From Bacteroidia bacterium (GTDB taxonomy: Bacteria; Bacteroidota; Bacteroidia; J057; JADKCL01): a stretch of 64,000 bases of DNA. The notes below the pieces were generated by a model. It made no database searches. It saw only the letters and a program-made list of their open reading frames with translations, and was not told where the DNA came from. Where the stretch lies: contig JACJYV010000010.1 in NCBI GenBank assembly GCA_020635905.1, positions 124,001 to 188,000 of the forward strand, in the 5' to 3' direction. A program made the position numbers and the translations under genes. This document shows positions 52,912 through 61,554 of this stretch, one piece after another (positions within the stretch are counted from its first letter, which is position 1; every line of letters starts with the position of its first letter).

Positions 52912-53841
52912 TTAACTCTGCTGCTCCATTCTGATCATTTCAATGCCTTCGCGGTAGGTGGTGACCCTGAATTCGGGGAATCGCTGCCGGAATTTCTCAG
53001 AAGAAAAAATATTGTCGTAAAGGTATCGGGGCAATAACTCCTGTACTTCCCGCAAAGCCGGGTTAAACAAGCCTCCCAGCTTAGTCATCCACATTTTGAC
53101 CAGGGAATATTTCAGTTTCTTTTGATAGATTTCTTCCGCCAGACCGACCAATCCCTTGTAGGTAAGGCGGTTGTCATCGCAGGGCAGGTGCCAGGTTTGC
53201 CCGTAAGTATCGGGGGTGTTGCCAATCAGGGCCATGGCCCGGCTTGCATCCGGGGTCCAGATGAGGGTACGCAGTTTGTCGTCACGGAGGGGAACTTTCG
53301 GGGACTTGCCCTGGCGGATATTTTCAAAGACCAGGGTGTTGGTCAGGCTTTGGGTTTTGCCAGGTCCGTAAAACTCGGGGGCCCGGCAAATGACCGCTTC
53401 CAGACTTTTGGACTTCATTTCGGCCAATAATTGGTTGGTGATGGCGGCCCGGATTACTGATTTCTGTCCCACGGGTACGAAGGGATTTTCCTCGGTCTGA
53501 AGGGCCACAGTTTTGTCGTACATGTAGGTATTGTCGAAGAAAACCAGTTTGCAGGCGTGGGTTTTGCAGGCCTCAATCACGTTCTGCATCATCACGGGAA
53601 ACTGTTCGGCCCACATTTTTGCATTCATGGGCAGTCCTACCGTGAGATAGGCGATTTCACTTCCTTTCACCGCCTGGCTGGTGGCCTCTGCATCCATGAG
53701 ATTTGCGGGAAAAAGCTGATCAGAGTCGTTCACTTTTTTGGGTTTGCGGCTGACCAGGCGGATTTCCTTGGTAAAATTCCGATGTAATTCCCTTGCTAAT
53801 TCTTCAGCGATTTGTCCGTTGGCTCCCAGGATGGTTTGCAT
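52912..53841 (-). CDS. NAD(P)-binding epimerase/dehydratase-like protein
   Basis: A 309-residue extended short-chain dehydrogenase. MQTILGANGQIAEELAREL carries a GxxGxxxx nucleotide-binding loop (GANGQIA). Further blocks are YLTVGLPMNAKMWAEQFPVM, VFFDNTYMYDKT and ICRAPEFYGPG. The usual catalytic Tyr-x-x-x-Lys is not evident in its normal place, so it may be an atypical NmrA-like or nucleoside-diphosphate-sugar epimerase-like oxidoreductase. Substrate not predictable. It stands alone, divergent from the gene at 54024. Confidence 0.75.
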   Translation of the reverse strand: MQTILGANGQIAEELARELHRNFTKEIRLVSRKPKKVNDSDQLFPANLMDAEATSQAVKGSEIAYLTVGLPMNAKMWAEQFPVMMQNVIEACKTHACKLVFFDNTYMYDKTVALQTEENPFVPVGQKSVIRAAITNQLLAEMKSKSLEAVICRAPEFYGPGKTQSLTNTLVFENIRQGKSPKVPLRDDKLRTLIWTPDASRAMALIGNTPDTYGQTWHLPCDDNRLTYKGLVGLAEEIYQKKLKYSLVKMWMTKLGGLFNPALREVQELLPRYLYDNIFSSEKFRQRFPEFRVTTYREGIEMIRMEQQS

Positions 53842-54023
53842 TTCTTTTGATTTTAGGTGATGAATGCCGGGGCAAATTTCTGCAAGTTTGAGGGAAAAAT
53901 AACTTTGAACCCCGATTTTTGTAAATGGAGTGAAGTCATCTGCATTTTTGTATATTCAAAACCTGCCTTCGGGAGAAGGTTGGTTAGGTGATTGGGGGAA
54001 TTTTGGGCATTTTGGTTGATGGG

Positions 54024-54560
54024 ATGTTTCTCGAAATAATTATGGAATCAGTTTGGCTCTGGACTTTGGGTATCTTTTTCGGGCTATGGTTGCTGCTGAC
54101 GGTGGTTCGTATGGCAGGTTATCAGGCTTTGGTAAAATTGCGTGTACCCAGCCCGGTGTGGGCCTTATTACCTAACTGGAACCTTTTCGCCCCCCGTCCG
54201 GGGGTGGCGGATTATTATGTGATGTGCCGTGATCAGGCCGGGGCAGAGGAAGCCGGGCCCTGGCTCATGGCCTACGGACCTGAGCCCCGCAAATGGTTTC
54301 ACGGCCTCTGGAACCCAAATAAGGTGGAAGCCAAGGCGGTTTTCGATCTGGTGCAACAATTTGCCGGGCTGATTTTGCAGATGAAAGCAGGAGGGGAGGA
54401 GGAATTGCTGCAATCTGCTCCTTATCTGCATTTGCTCCACTTTGTGCGCCATTTGCCCCGGGCCGGGGCAAAGACCCAAACTCAGTTTTCCATCATCATC
54501 CGCGAACCTGCGAATCAATATGAAGGCACTTTGCTGGTTTCACCCTGGTATCCTGTATGA
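54024..54560 (+). CDS. Small protein upstream of an HTTM gene
   Basis: A 178-residue protein with one hydrophobic N-terminal segment (VWLWTLGIFFGLWLLLTVV) then a soluble part with LLPNWNLFAPRPGVADYYVM, a phrase typical of soluble partners of HTTM proteins in Bacteroidota. It continues FAGLILQMKAGGEEELLQSA. Possible starts: ATG 54024, ATG 54042; a GTG at 53988 is unlikely. The stop overlaps the next gene by four bases (ATGA), so translation is coupled. Confidence 0.7.
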   Translation: MFLEIIMESVWLWTLGIFFGLWLLLTVVRMAGYQALVKLRVPSPVWALLPNWNLFAPRPGVADYYVMCRDQAGAEEAGPWLMAYGPEPRKWFHGLWNPNKVEAKAVFDLVQQFAGLILQMKAGGEEELLQSAPYLHLLHFVRHLPRAGAKTQTQFSIIIREPANQYEGTLLVSPWYPV

Positions 54561-55393
54561 AGGAGTTTTTGGCATATTTTGATGCGCAAATGGCCATGCA
54601 GGCGCTGCAGGTGGGAGCTGGCCTGGTTATGGCCATTACGGCTACTGAAGCCCTGGTGCGGTTTCAGGTGTATGCTAAGGGGGGCATTTTGAGTTGGGAT
54701 TTGGTGCGCAGGACGGGCTTGGCTTCACGCAGTGCGTTTTTTCGGAATTTGGGGGATTTTTTCTATCAGGAGCGGCGTTTTCGGGTGTTGATGGCACTCA
54801 GGATGTTGCTGGGATTGGCCATGGTGACCAGTGGCATTTTTGCCTTGCAGTCACCGTTTTTGATGGGGGCGGCGTTGCTGAGCAGCCTTTTGGTCTTATT
54901 TCGGGCCGCTCCCGGCCAGGATGGATCCTTTCAATTGCGGATATTGATTCAATGTGTTTTGTTTACCTGCTCACTTAGCCCGCCTGATTCTTTGATATTT
55001 CGTCTGGGGATGTGGTTTTTGTCCGCTCAGTTGATCCTGAGCTACCTGCTGGCAGGAGTGGCCAAGTTGCGGGGTCCCGCCTGGCGGGACGGGTCGGGTT
55101 TGACGGGTATTTTTGGAACCGTGTACCACGGTTCGGGTTGGGTTTATGGCCTGCTTGCAGGCCGAAAGGGCCTTTCCCGGGCGCTGAGTTGGGGAGTGAT
55201 CGCCTTTGAATTGCTCTTTCCCCTGGTTCTGACCGGGCAAAGCTGGTTGGTGGTGGTTTTTCTGGTGGTTACCACCCTATTTCACCTCTCCACTTCTTTT
55301 CTGATGGGCTTGAACGGATTCTTCCTGAGTTTTGTGGCGGCCTATCCGGCCCTGATTTGGTGCCTGGGGCAATTGCCCTGGGCGGATTGGTAG
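54557..55393 (+). CDS. HTTM-like multi-spanning membrane protein
   Basis: A 278-residue integral membrane protein with about seven hydrophobic segments, including LGLAMVTSGIFALQSPFLMG and LSYLLAGVAKLRGPAWRDGSGL. The phrases SYLLAGVAKLRGPAWRDGSG and HLSTSFLMGLNGFF match HTTM proteins (vitamin K carboxylase-like transmembrane family). No soluble domain follows, unlike the 494-residue HTTM protein at 15485. Coupled to the preceding small protein by a four-base overlap; together they may form one enzyme. Confidence 0.8.
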   Translation: MKEFLAYFDAQMAMQALQVGAGLVMAITATEALVRFQVYAKGGILSWDLVRRTGLASRSAFFRNLGDFFYQERRFRVLMALRMLLGLAMVTSGIFALQSPFLMGAALLSSLLVLFRAAPGQDGSFQLRILIQCVLFTCSLSPPDSLIFRLGMWFLSAQLILSYLLAGVAKLRGPAWRDGSGLTGIFGTVYHGSGWVYGLLAGRKGLSRALSWGVIAFELLFPLVLTGQSWLVVVFLVVTTLFHLSTSFLMGLNGFFLSFVAAYPALIWCLGQLPWADW

Positions 55394-55401
55394 GGGAGGG
55401 T

Positions 55402-55710
55402 TTAATACTCTAATGGCTCCTGTTTGACATGCCTGAACCTTAATATAAAAATTTCTAATTCAGTGATTTCGTAGGTGATTCGATAACTCCATTCCTCAAA
55501 AGCCCTGAAATTTCCTTCATTATTTGCTTTGAACCTATCGGGGGGATGTTGATGAGGATTCGTTGGAAGACTTTTCACTTTAAGGAGGATGGTTTGCCTG
55601 ACTTTTTCCGCGTTTCGGGGAGAATCTTCCCGGATGGTTTGAATGGCCTTTTTAAAACTTGAGGCTGCACTGTTAGCCCAGCGAACTTTCCGCTCAACCT
55701 CATCTACCAT
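55402..55710 (-). CDS. ParE/RelE-type toxin
   Basis: A 102-residue type II toxin-like protein. MVDEVERKVRWANSAASSFKKAIQTIREDSPRNAEKVRQTILL and SYRITYEITELEIFILRFRHVKQEPLEY fit the ParE/RelE fold (W..A...L..I...I....P..A). RelE-like members cleave mRNA and ParE-like members poison gyrase; the final R-x-R/H-V-x-Q pattern resembles RelE/ParE. Its start overlaps the antitoxin gene by seven bases (antitoxin first), the usual TA order and coupling. Confidence 0.87.
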   Translation of the reverse strand: MVDEVERKVRWANSAASSFKKAIQTIREDSPRNAEKVRQTILLKVKSLPTNPHQHPPDRFKANNEGNFRAFEEWSYRITYEITELEIFILRFRHVKQEPLEY

Positions 55711-55931
55711 GATTCTGATTCCCGTTCAAGGTCTTCCTGGGAGAAACTTTGGCCATTCTGGATTTCTTTTCTGGCTTCTTCTAACTCGCGGTTGTATTGT
55801 TCAACGGAAATTCTGTCTCTTTCAGTTTTCAGTCCGTAATCAAGCAGGCTTTTGACGGCCTGAAGCAAATCGCCGTCATTGACTAACTTGAGCCTTTCAA
55901 TCAGGAGATATCTCTCAGCTTGAATATCCAT
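55704..55931 (-). CDS. Cognate antitoxin of the ParE/RelE-type module
   Basis: A 75-residue small protein beginning MDIQAERYLLIERLKLVNDG, with a C-terminal charged helix (YNRELEEARKEIQNGQSFSQ, then EDLERESESW). It lies upstream of the toxin and overlaps it (ATGGTAG), the standard antitoxin-first order. No DNA-binding motif is obvious, as with many Bacteroidota ParD/RelB-like proteins; the autoregulation is unproven. Confidence 0.82.
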   Translation of the reverse strand: MDIQAERYLLIERLKLVNDGDLLQAVKSLLDYGLKTERDRISVEQYNRELEEARKEIQNGQSFSQEDLERESESW

Positions 55932-56108
55932 GCTATAAAGTTAACGAAAAGTACTGATAAAAGGTATTTTAGTATGGATTACCGGTGGTGATCCCCGCCA
56001 CACACAAGTTCCTGGCCAGGCTCAAAAAGCCTGCGCCTTCGTACCTCAGGCTTGGTTTTGTGCTTTTGGTTGGCTTACGGAATTACATCCCGACGCCCAC
56101 CAAAAACA

Positions 56109-56145
56109 CAAAACCCCGAACGATGAATCGTTCGGGGCTTTTTAA
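56109..56145. terminator. Terminator downstream of tRNA-Ser
   Basis: CCCCGAACGA (56114-56123) pairs exactly with TCGTTCGGGG (56128-56137) around TGAA. The minus strand continues into TTTTGTGTTTTTG, suiting tRNA-Ser; the plus strand ends in CTTTTTAA. Confidence 0.8.
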
Positions 56146-56150
56146 GCTTG

Positions 56151-56235
56151 CGGAAGCGAAGGGATTCGAACCCCTGGTACCTCGCGGTACAACGGTTTTC
56201 AAGACCGCCGCATTCGACCACTCTGCCACGCTTCC
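56151..56235 (-). tRNA. tRNA-Ser (anticodon UGA)
   Basis: Read on the minus strand, GGAAGCG (5' end) pairs with CGCTTCC (acceptor), discriminator G, and 3' CCA is not encoded. The T-loop GTTCGAATC is perfect, the anticodon loop CTTGAAA gives UGA, and a long variable arm (TACC/GGTA-type) identifies a class II serine tRNA. Length is 85. Confidence 0.96.
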
Positions 56236-56483
56236 GGGGCAAAAATAAGAACTTTCGTTTATTTTATTGAAAACCACCCAAAAATTTTCAGAAAAAAAGA
56301 AGAACCTCGTGTCCCATCCGCGGCGACCTCCTTTGTGAACGCCTTTCCAGGCAGTTTCTGGCCCAAAAATCCGGGTTGTGTTCCATTTTGGAACAATTTT
56401 AAAAATTGTTAAACCTTCCCCCAAACCCCGCGTATTCCCCCACAAATCAAAAAAAATTGAAACAATTTTATACTAACAAAATC

Positions 56484-56987
56484 ATGAAAAGCCTTAAACT
56501 GATTCTCACCCTTTCCTTTCTGATTCTCCTTTCCAGTCTGTCCTTTGCCGCAGGTGGAATCAAAGGGAAAGTTTTGGATAAAAATACCCACGAGCCCCTG
56601 GCCTATGTCACCATCCGGGTGGAAGGCCAAAATGGTGGAACCATTTCCCATGCCGACGGAAGTTTTGAACTCAAAGGACTGGATGAAGGAAATTATGACC
56701 TTCAGGTGGAAATGAACGGATATGAGGACGTGGAAATCTGCAACGTTACGGTGTGCAACGATGAGTTTTACAACGCCAGCGTGGAGATTGCAGAGGATGC
56801 CTGGGAAATGGAAAAATACTCCATCAATATCGCAGAAGTGGACCAGGACCTGATTTCTTTGGAGCCCGTGACCATCTATGCCCAGGCCACCGAACGGGTT
56901 TCTTCCTGGAATGCACAAAGAATTGCCCTTTCCCAATGGGTTTCGGGTTTTATGACCTGGGCCCGCGGGGTAGCTTCCCTCGATTAA
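56484..56987 (+). CDS. Secreted protein with carboxypeptidase-regulatory-like domain
   Basis: A 167-residue protein. Signal peptide MKSLKLILTLSFLILLSSLSFA. Residues 25-95 form a CarboxypepD_reg-like domain: GGIKGKVLDKNTHEPLAYVT, GTISHADGSFELKGLDEGNY and VEMNGYEDVEICNVTVCNDEF, the same domain found at the N-terminus of SusC-like TonB receptors. Here the protein stops soon after, ending in a basic/aromatic tail (WVSGFMTWARGVASLD), so it may be a stand-alone signal-transfer or surface protein. A strong terminator follows 36 bases after the stop. Confidence 0.8.
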   Translation: MKSLKLILTLSFLILLSSLSFAAGGIKGKVLDKNTHEPLAYVTIRVEGQNGGTISHADGSFELKGLDEGNYDLQVEMNGYEDVEICNVTVCNDEFYNASVEIAEDAWEMEKYSINIAEVDQDLISLEPVTIYAQATERVSSWNAQRIALSQWVSGFMTWARGVASLD

Positions 56988-57022
56988 TCTTTTCTTAATA
57001 GCAATAGTTTTAGGTTTCAACT

Positions 57023-57051
57023 GGCCGCCTCCCCAAGAGGCGGCCCTTTTT
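57023..57051 (+). terminator. Rho-independent terminator of the carboxypeptidase-regulatory-like gene
   Basis: GGCCGCCTC (57023-57031) pairs exactly with GAGGCGGCC (57037-57045) around a 5-base loop, then CTTTTT. Confidence 0.93.
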
Positions 57052-57217
57052 ATGCTAACAGGTTGGTTTTGAGTGGAATAATAGTGGATGAAATGAGTCG
57101 TCATAATTGACGTAAGGTGTCATAATGCATGCGTAAATTCTTTTGAAGGCTGTCGGTCAGATCCGGGAAAAACAGGTTTTTCCGGCAGTTGCTGAAACTT
57201 TTAAAGGAAATCGCATT

Positions 57218-58045
57218 ATGAATCAACCGAAAGAATTAATTATGAGAACCATCATTATCGTCTTGCTTGCTGGAATCACCCTGGTTGGATTTTGGGGCGC
57301 TGCCGGGAAAATTGATCCTCAGGGAAGCGTTCGGCTGACGGCTGAAAAGCATTTACCCGGTGTTGGACTCGGTTTGCTGGAAAATTCTGCCCTGCAAAAA
57401 CGAACCCGCCATCCTTTTGCCCGCACGGTTCTCGATGTGCAGCAGTACGAAGAGATGAAGGAGCAGGTGAGGATGATGCGGGATGAACTTCGTGCCCGCT
57501 ACCTCGCAGCGGAATCTGACGCTGAACGCAAACAGGTAGAACTGGAGGCAGAGGTCGCCTTTACCCACGCCCTGCGCGACCAATTGATCCCTTTTTGGTA
57601 TGGTACCACCTGGGATTTCAATGGCACGACCCGCACGCCAGGCAACGGAAAAATCGCCTGTGGGTACTTTGTCACCACGTTGCTGGAAGATATGGGCCTG
57701 ACCCTCGACCGGGTTCGCCTGGCTCGCGAGGCTTCCTTTAATATGATGCGCGAAGTAACAAGGCGCGACCCTGTCTGGATGTCGGGACGTACCCCCAAAA
57801 GCCTTAGCGAGTGGGTGAGGGGCCGCCAGGCCTCCGTCTATATCATCGGGTTGGATTTCCATACGGGCTTTTTGTTTTGGGAAAAGGAGTCTGTTTGGTT
57901 CGTTCATGCCTCCTATTTGGCACCCAAAGTGGTGCTAAAGGAAAGGGTGGAAGGCTCTGCTGCCCTGGCCCAGTCGAGGGTATTTGTGTTGGCGGAATTG
58001 GTCGGAAATGAGGATGTGATGGGTAATTGGCTTGGAATCAATTGA
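57218..58045 (+). CDS. Membrane-anchored protein with possible NlpC/P60-like fold
   Basis: A 275-residue protein. The N-terminus has a hydrophobic signal or anchor (MRTIIIVLLAGITLVGFWG, nine codons after the chosen ATG at 57218; an alternative start is at 57242). A helix-rich segment (residues 70-120; QQYEEMKEQVRMMRDELRAR) precedes a possible papain-like core: GKIACGYFVTTLLEDMG may hold the catalytic Cys, with DFHTGFLFWEKESVWFVHAS providing one or two His. The order Cys then His matches NlpC/P60, but similarity is weak, and no catalytic function is proven. It may cleave or bind murein. AAAGGA lies upstream of the start. Confidence 0.55.
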   Translation: MNQPKELIMRTIIIVLLAGITLVGFWGAAGKIDPQGSVRLTAEKHLPGVGLGLLENSALQKRTRHPFARTVLDVQQYEEMKEQVRMMRDELRARYLAAESDAERKQVELEAEVAFTHALRDQLIPFWYGTTWDFNGTTRTPGNGKIACGYFVTTLLEDMGLTLDRVRLAREASFNMMREVTRRDPVWMSGRTPKSLSEWVRGRQASVYIIGLDFHTGFLFWEKESVWFVHASYLAPKVVLKERVEGSAALAQSRVFVLAELVGNEDVMGNWLGIN

Positions 58046-58483
58046 ATAACTTGCCACAATCTTTCTGCACAATTGAATGTAATCTTACATATGATCCTTG
58101 TGTCTGATTCGTTCTGATTATTGCAAATTGTTTAAAAATGTCATTTAATTATTCTATATAATTTATAAAATGTTTGATGATATTTTAAAATGTTATTCCA
58201 TGGATTGTTGACTGAAAATATTTTGCAAAATTCTTGCATGTTATTTTTGATAGAATTAACTTGAATCATTGAATTAAAACGTCGCAAGAAATTTCAGATA
58301 GCATCAGTGAAACAGTTTTGCCGGAAGGATGGGAATGACAATAAAAATTTTGATCGCAATTCAGACCGGGGTTGAATACAGTTCAAATGGGCCTGGAAAC
58401 GGGTTCAATTGGGCTGATCAGGTTCAGCACGGCTCTTCATAATTTAATTCCAACTATTCCTTTACAAAAGTTTTTAATTCAAT

Positions 58484-58519
58484 CAGCCAGATTCCTTTTT
58501 GGAGTCTGGCTTTTTCTTT
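58484..58519 (+). terminator. Isolated hairpin terminator
   Basis: AGCCAGATTCC pairs with GGAGTCTGGCT around TTTTT (one G-T pair), then a CTTTTTCTTTT tail. Confidence 0.75.
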
Positions 58520-58572
58520 TGCGAATCCTCCAAAGAATCTAAACTCTCTTCATCTTTCTCGGTTTATTAGCT

Positions 58573-58580
58573 TAACTTTG
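58573..58580 (+). promoter_or_regulatory. Candidate -7 box for the TolB-like lipoprotein gene
   Basis: TAACTTTG matches TAnnTTTG exactly, 20 bases before the ATG at 58601. No clear -33 box. Confidence 0.4.
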
Positions 58581-58600
58581 CGCTTTATTAATAAGATTAT

Positions 58601-59722
58601 ATGAAAAGCAAGATATTTACTTTGTTTTTGGCCCTTTCCAGCCTTTCAGTACTTTATTTTTCATCCTGCAAACAAGGTGGTGGAAACGGTTCCAATACCG
58701 GGGATTCTGATTCTCTCAATGCTGCTGATACCTTGAGATACCCCCAGGAAAAACATTTCAAAAACCTGAGACAGCTCACTTTTGGAGGCAATAATGCCGA
58801 GGCTTACTTCAGTTTCGACAGCAAAAATCTGGTTTTTCAGTCTGACAACCCTGAGTGGGGACTCAGCTGCGATCAGATCTTCACCATGGATCTGAAGGGG
58901 ATCAAGGGTATCAACCCTCCCATGATTTCGAATGGTAAAGGTCGTACCACCTGCTCTTATTATATGCCTGGAAATCAGGAAATAATATACGCTTCCACTC
59001 ACCTGGGTGGCGACTCCTGTCCCGCCGTGCCTCCCCGCCTGGTAGGCGGTAAATATGTGTGGCCCATTTACGATACCTACGACATTTACATCACAGACCT
59101 CAAGGGAGAAAATACCCGTCCGTTTATCACTGGTCCCGGCTATGATGCCGAGGCTACCGTTTCTCCTGCAGGCGATCGGGTGGTTTTTACCTCCACCCGC
59201 TCTGGGGATCTCGAATTGTGGACTGCCAATATTGACGGCTCAGACCTGAAACAGGTGACCGACGAATTGGGTTACGATGGTGGTGCCTTTTTCTCTCCCG
59301 ATGGGAAAAAGCTGGTTTGGCGTGCTTCCCGCCCGAAGACAGACGAGGACGTGGCCGCCTACAAAGACCTGCTGAACCAGGGTCTGGTGCAGCCTTCAGA
59401 ACTGGAAATATTTGTGGCTGATGCAGATGGAAGCAATAAGCAGCAGATCACTCACATTGGCAAAGCCAACTGGGCGCCTTACTGGCATCCCTCTGGTGAA
59501 AAAATCATTTTTGCCTCCAATCACCTCAGCGAAAAGGGCAGAGGCTTCAATATCTTCCTGGTGAATCTCGATGGTTCGGGTCTGGAGCAAATCTCTTTCG
59601 ACAGTGGATTTGATGCCTTCCCCATGTTTTCCTTTGACGGCAAGTACCTGGTGTTTTCATCCAACCGTTTCAACGGCGGCGGAAGGGATACCAATGTATT
59701 CATTGCTGAATGGGTGGATTGA
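58601..59722 (+). CDS. TolB-like beta-propeller lipoprotein
   Basis: A 373-residue lipoprotein: signal MKSKIFTLFLALSSLSVLYFSSC with lipobox Cys23. The body consists of WD40-like/PD40 repeats, such as RQLTFGGNNAEAYFSFDSKNLVF, VSPAGDRVVFTSTRSGDLELW, FFSPDGKKLVWRASRPKTD and HPSGEKIIFASNHLSEKGRG. These repeats (hydrophobic-x-[FW]SPDGxxIxFxSxR) form a six- or seven-bladed propeller like the TolB C-terminal domain. Probably a periplasmic or surface binding or sensing protein. Transcription likely continues into the M28 peptidase gene, 95 bases downstream. Confidence 0.85.
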   Translation: MKSKIFTLFLALSSLSVLYFSSCKQGGGNGSNTGDSDSLNAADTLRYPQEKHFKNLRQLTFGGNNAEAYFSFDSKNLVFQSDNPEWGLSCDQIFTMDLKGIKGINPPMISNGKGRTTCSYYMPGNQEIIYASTHLGGDSCPAVPPRLVGGKYVWPIYDTYDIYITDLKGENTRPFITGPGYDAEATVSPAGDRVVFTSTRSGDLELWTANIDGSDLKQVTDELGYDGGAFFSPDGKKLVWRASRPKTDEDVAAYKDLLNQGLVQPSELEIFVADADGSNKQQITHIGKANWAPYWHPSGEKIIFASNHLSEKGRGFNIFLVNLDGSGLEQISFDSGFDAFPMFSFDGKYLVFSSNRFNGGGRDTNVFIAEWVD

Positions 59723-59817
59723 AAATGTGGAAAATCAATCCCCGCAAAAATTAATTTCACCTGCAATAATCCTTATATTTTCGACCTGTTTTTAAATCGC
59801 CTTTGGCAAGATTGAGC

Positions 59818-61539
59818 ATGAGTATCAGAAATATCAGATTAGGGTTACTGGCCATCGGGATGATGATCCCCTTCGTTTCGGGTTGGACACAAATCAACCG
59901 TGACGCACGCAAAACGGCCATGATCAGGCACGTGGAAACCCTGGCCGACGATGTGATGGAAGGGAGGGAAGCGGGATCGCCGGGCGAAAAAATGGCGGCA
60001 GATTATATCATTGCAAATTTCAAAAAAGCTGGTCTCAAGCCCGTAATGGCCGATGGTTCATACCTGCAGCCCTTCGATTTCCTGGCCGGACGCGAATATG
60101 TGAGCCTGGGAACCCGTTTCGAGATTGGGGAAAAGAAAATGAAATCTTATGAATTTTATCCTCTGCCCTGGTCTGGTAATGGCAAGGTGGAAGGCAAAAT
60201 TCTCTATGTCCGCTACGGAATTACCGCTCCTGAACTGAAGTATAACGATTACGCTTCCTTTCCCGACGACAGCCTCAAGGGCAAAATTCTCATGATGGAA
60301 GCCGCTTCACCTGATGGTAAACTCGTTCATTCTGAGTATGATGAGTATTTGCCATTGTATAAGCGGGTCCGTTACGCCCAGGGTAAAGGTGCGGCTGCGG
60401 TCATTTTTGTGAATCACGACCCTCAGTTCAAGGAACCTACCCAATTGTATAAGAAAGGTGTATCTCCTGTGGATATTCCTGTAATTTTTCTGCGGGATAT
60501 CATGGAGCAATACCCGGTCAAGGTTTGCAATAAACTGGATGGCACGAAGGCTCTGGTTTATACCCAGATGGTGGATGTGCGCACCAATGCCCATAACGTG
60601 ATTGGGTTTCTGGATAATGCCGCTGAAAACACGGTGGTGATTGGAGCCCATTATGATCACCTGGGCTGGGGCGATGAAGGCTCGTTGCACCGTGGTGAAA
60701 AAGCCATTCACAATGGCGCCGACGACAACGCCAGCGGGGTGGCTATGCTGATCGAACTGGCCAAATCTCTGGCCGATCCCAATGCGCCCCGCAAGAATAA
60801 TTATCTTTTTATTGCTTTCTCAGGGGAGGAAAAGGGCTTGCTGGGGTCGAATTACTACGTGAAAAACCCGGTTTCCTACCTCAGCGCCATTGATTACATG
60901 CTCAATTTCGACATGGTCGGGCGCCTGGATAAAGAGGAACCATCTCTGGGAATCAACGGGGTGGGAACTTCTCCTGTGTGGGAAAATTTGCTGGAAAATG
61001 TCCATAAATCCACTTCCAGAGATGATTTTAAGGTTAAAACCACAGCTTCGGGAGTTGGCCCTTCAGATCATACCTCATTTTACCTGAAAGATATTCCCGT
61101 ACTTCACTTTTTCACGGGTACCCATGAGGATTACCACAAACCTACGGACGATGTGCAGTACATCAATTATGAAGGTATGCTGGAAATTCATGACTTCGTC
61201 ATGGATTTGATTGCCCGTCTGGACAACCAACCCAAGATTGATTTCACCAAAACCGCCGACAAGGACGACCAGGAAGTTCCCCGCTTTACGGTGACCCTGG
61301 GCGTGGTGCCCGATTACATGTTTGAAGGCAAGGGAATGCGGATCGACGGAGTGACAGACGAGAAACCTGCGGCCGTAGCCGGCCTGAAAGCCGGGGACGT
61401 GGTCACCCAATTGGGCGAGCACAAAGTGACCGACATGATGTCCTACATGGAAGCCCTCAGCAAGTTCAAAAAGGGTGACTCCACCACGGTTTACATCCTG
61501 CGGGGCGAGCGCGCCATGCAGCGTGAAATTCAGTTTTAA
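59818..61539 (+). CDS. M28-family aminopeptidase with PA-like insert and PDZ domain
   Basis: A 573-residue secreted peptidase with signal peptide MSIRNIRLGLLAIGMMIPFVSGWTQ. Zinc-peptidase ligands of M28 are visible: GAHYDHLGW (His), HNGADDNASGVA (bridging Asp), AFSGEEKGLLGS (catalytic and ligand Glu), LNFDMVGRL (Asp) and GPSDHTSFY (His). An inserted protease-associated-like domain occupies residues 120-260. The C-terminal 100 residues carry a PDZ domain (AAVAGLKAGDVVTQLGEHKV). Usually releases N-terminal amino acids. ATG at 59818 is preferred over an upstream TTG (59803). It ends convergent with the next gene, 15 bases apart. Confidence 0.93.
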   Translation: MSIRNIRLGLLAIGMMIPFVSGWTQINRDARKTAMIRHVETLADDVMEGREAGSPGEKMAADYIIANFKKAGLKPVMADGSYLQPFDFLAGREYVSLGTRFEIGEKKMKSYEFYPLPWSGNGKVEGKILYVRYGITAPELKYNDYASFPDDSLKGKILMMEAASPDGKLVHSEYDEYLPLYKRVRYAQGKGAAAVIFVNHDPQFKEPTQLYKKGVSPVDIPVIFLRDIMEQYPVKVCNKLDGTKALVYTQMVDVRTNAHNVIGFLDNAAENTVVIGAHYDHLGWGDEGSLHRGEKAIHNGADDNASGVAMLIELAKSLADPNAPRKNNYLFIAFSGEEKGLLGSNYYVKNPVSYLSAIDYMLNFDMVGRLDKEEPSLGINGVGTSPVWENLLENVHKSTSRDDFKVKTTASGVGPSDHTSFYLKDIPVLHFFTGTHEDYHKPTDDVQYINYEGMLEIHDFVMDLIARLDNQPKIDFTKTADKDDQEVPRFTVTLGVVPDYMFEGKGMRIDGVTDEKPAAVAGLKAGDVVTQLGEHKVTDMMSYMEALSKFKKGDSTTVYILRGERAMQREIQF

Positions 61540-61554
61540 GGCAGAATTCCAAAC

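Larger units (their letters stand above)
58046..58600. other. AT-rich gene-free stretch with an isolated terminator
   Basis: About 550 bases that hold no recognisable protein gene. The first 250 bases are AT-rich with short repeated ATTTTAAAATG-like words. A hairpin terminator at 58484-58519 lies about 440 bases after the preceding stop, too far for a simple transcript end; a small RNA could lie between. The last 30 bases hold the promoter of the TolB-like gene. Confidence 0.55.
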
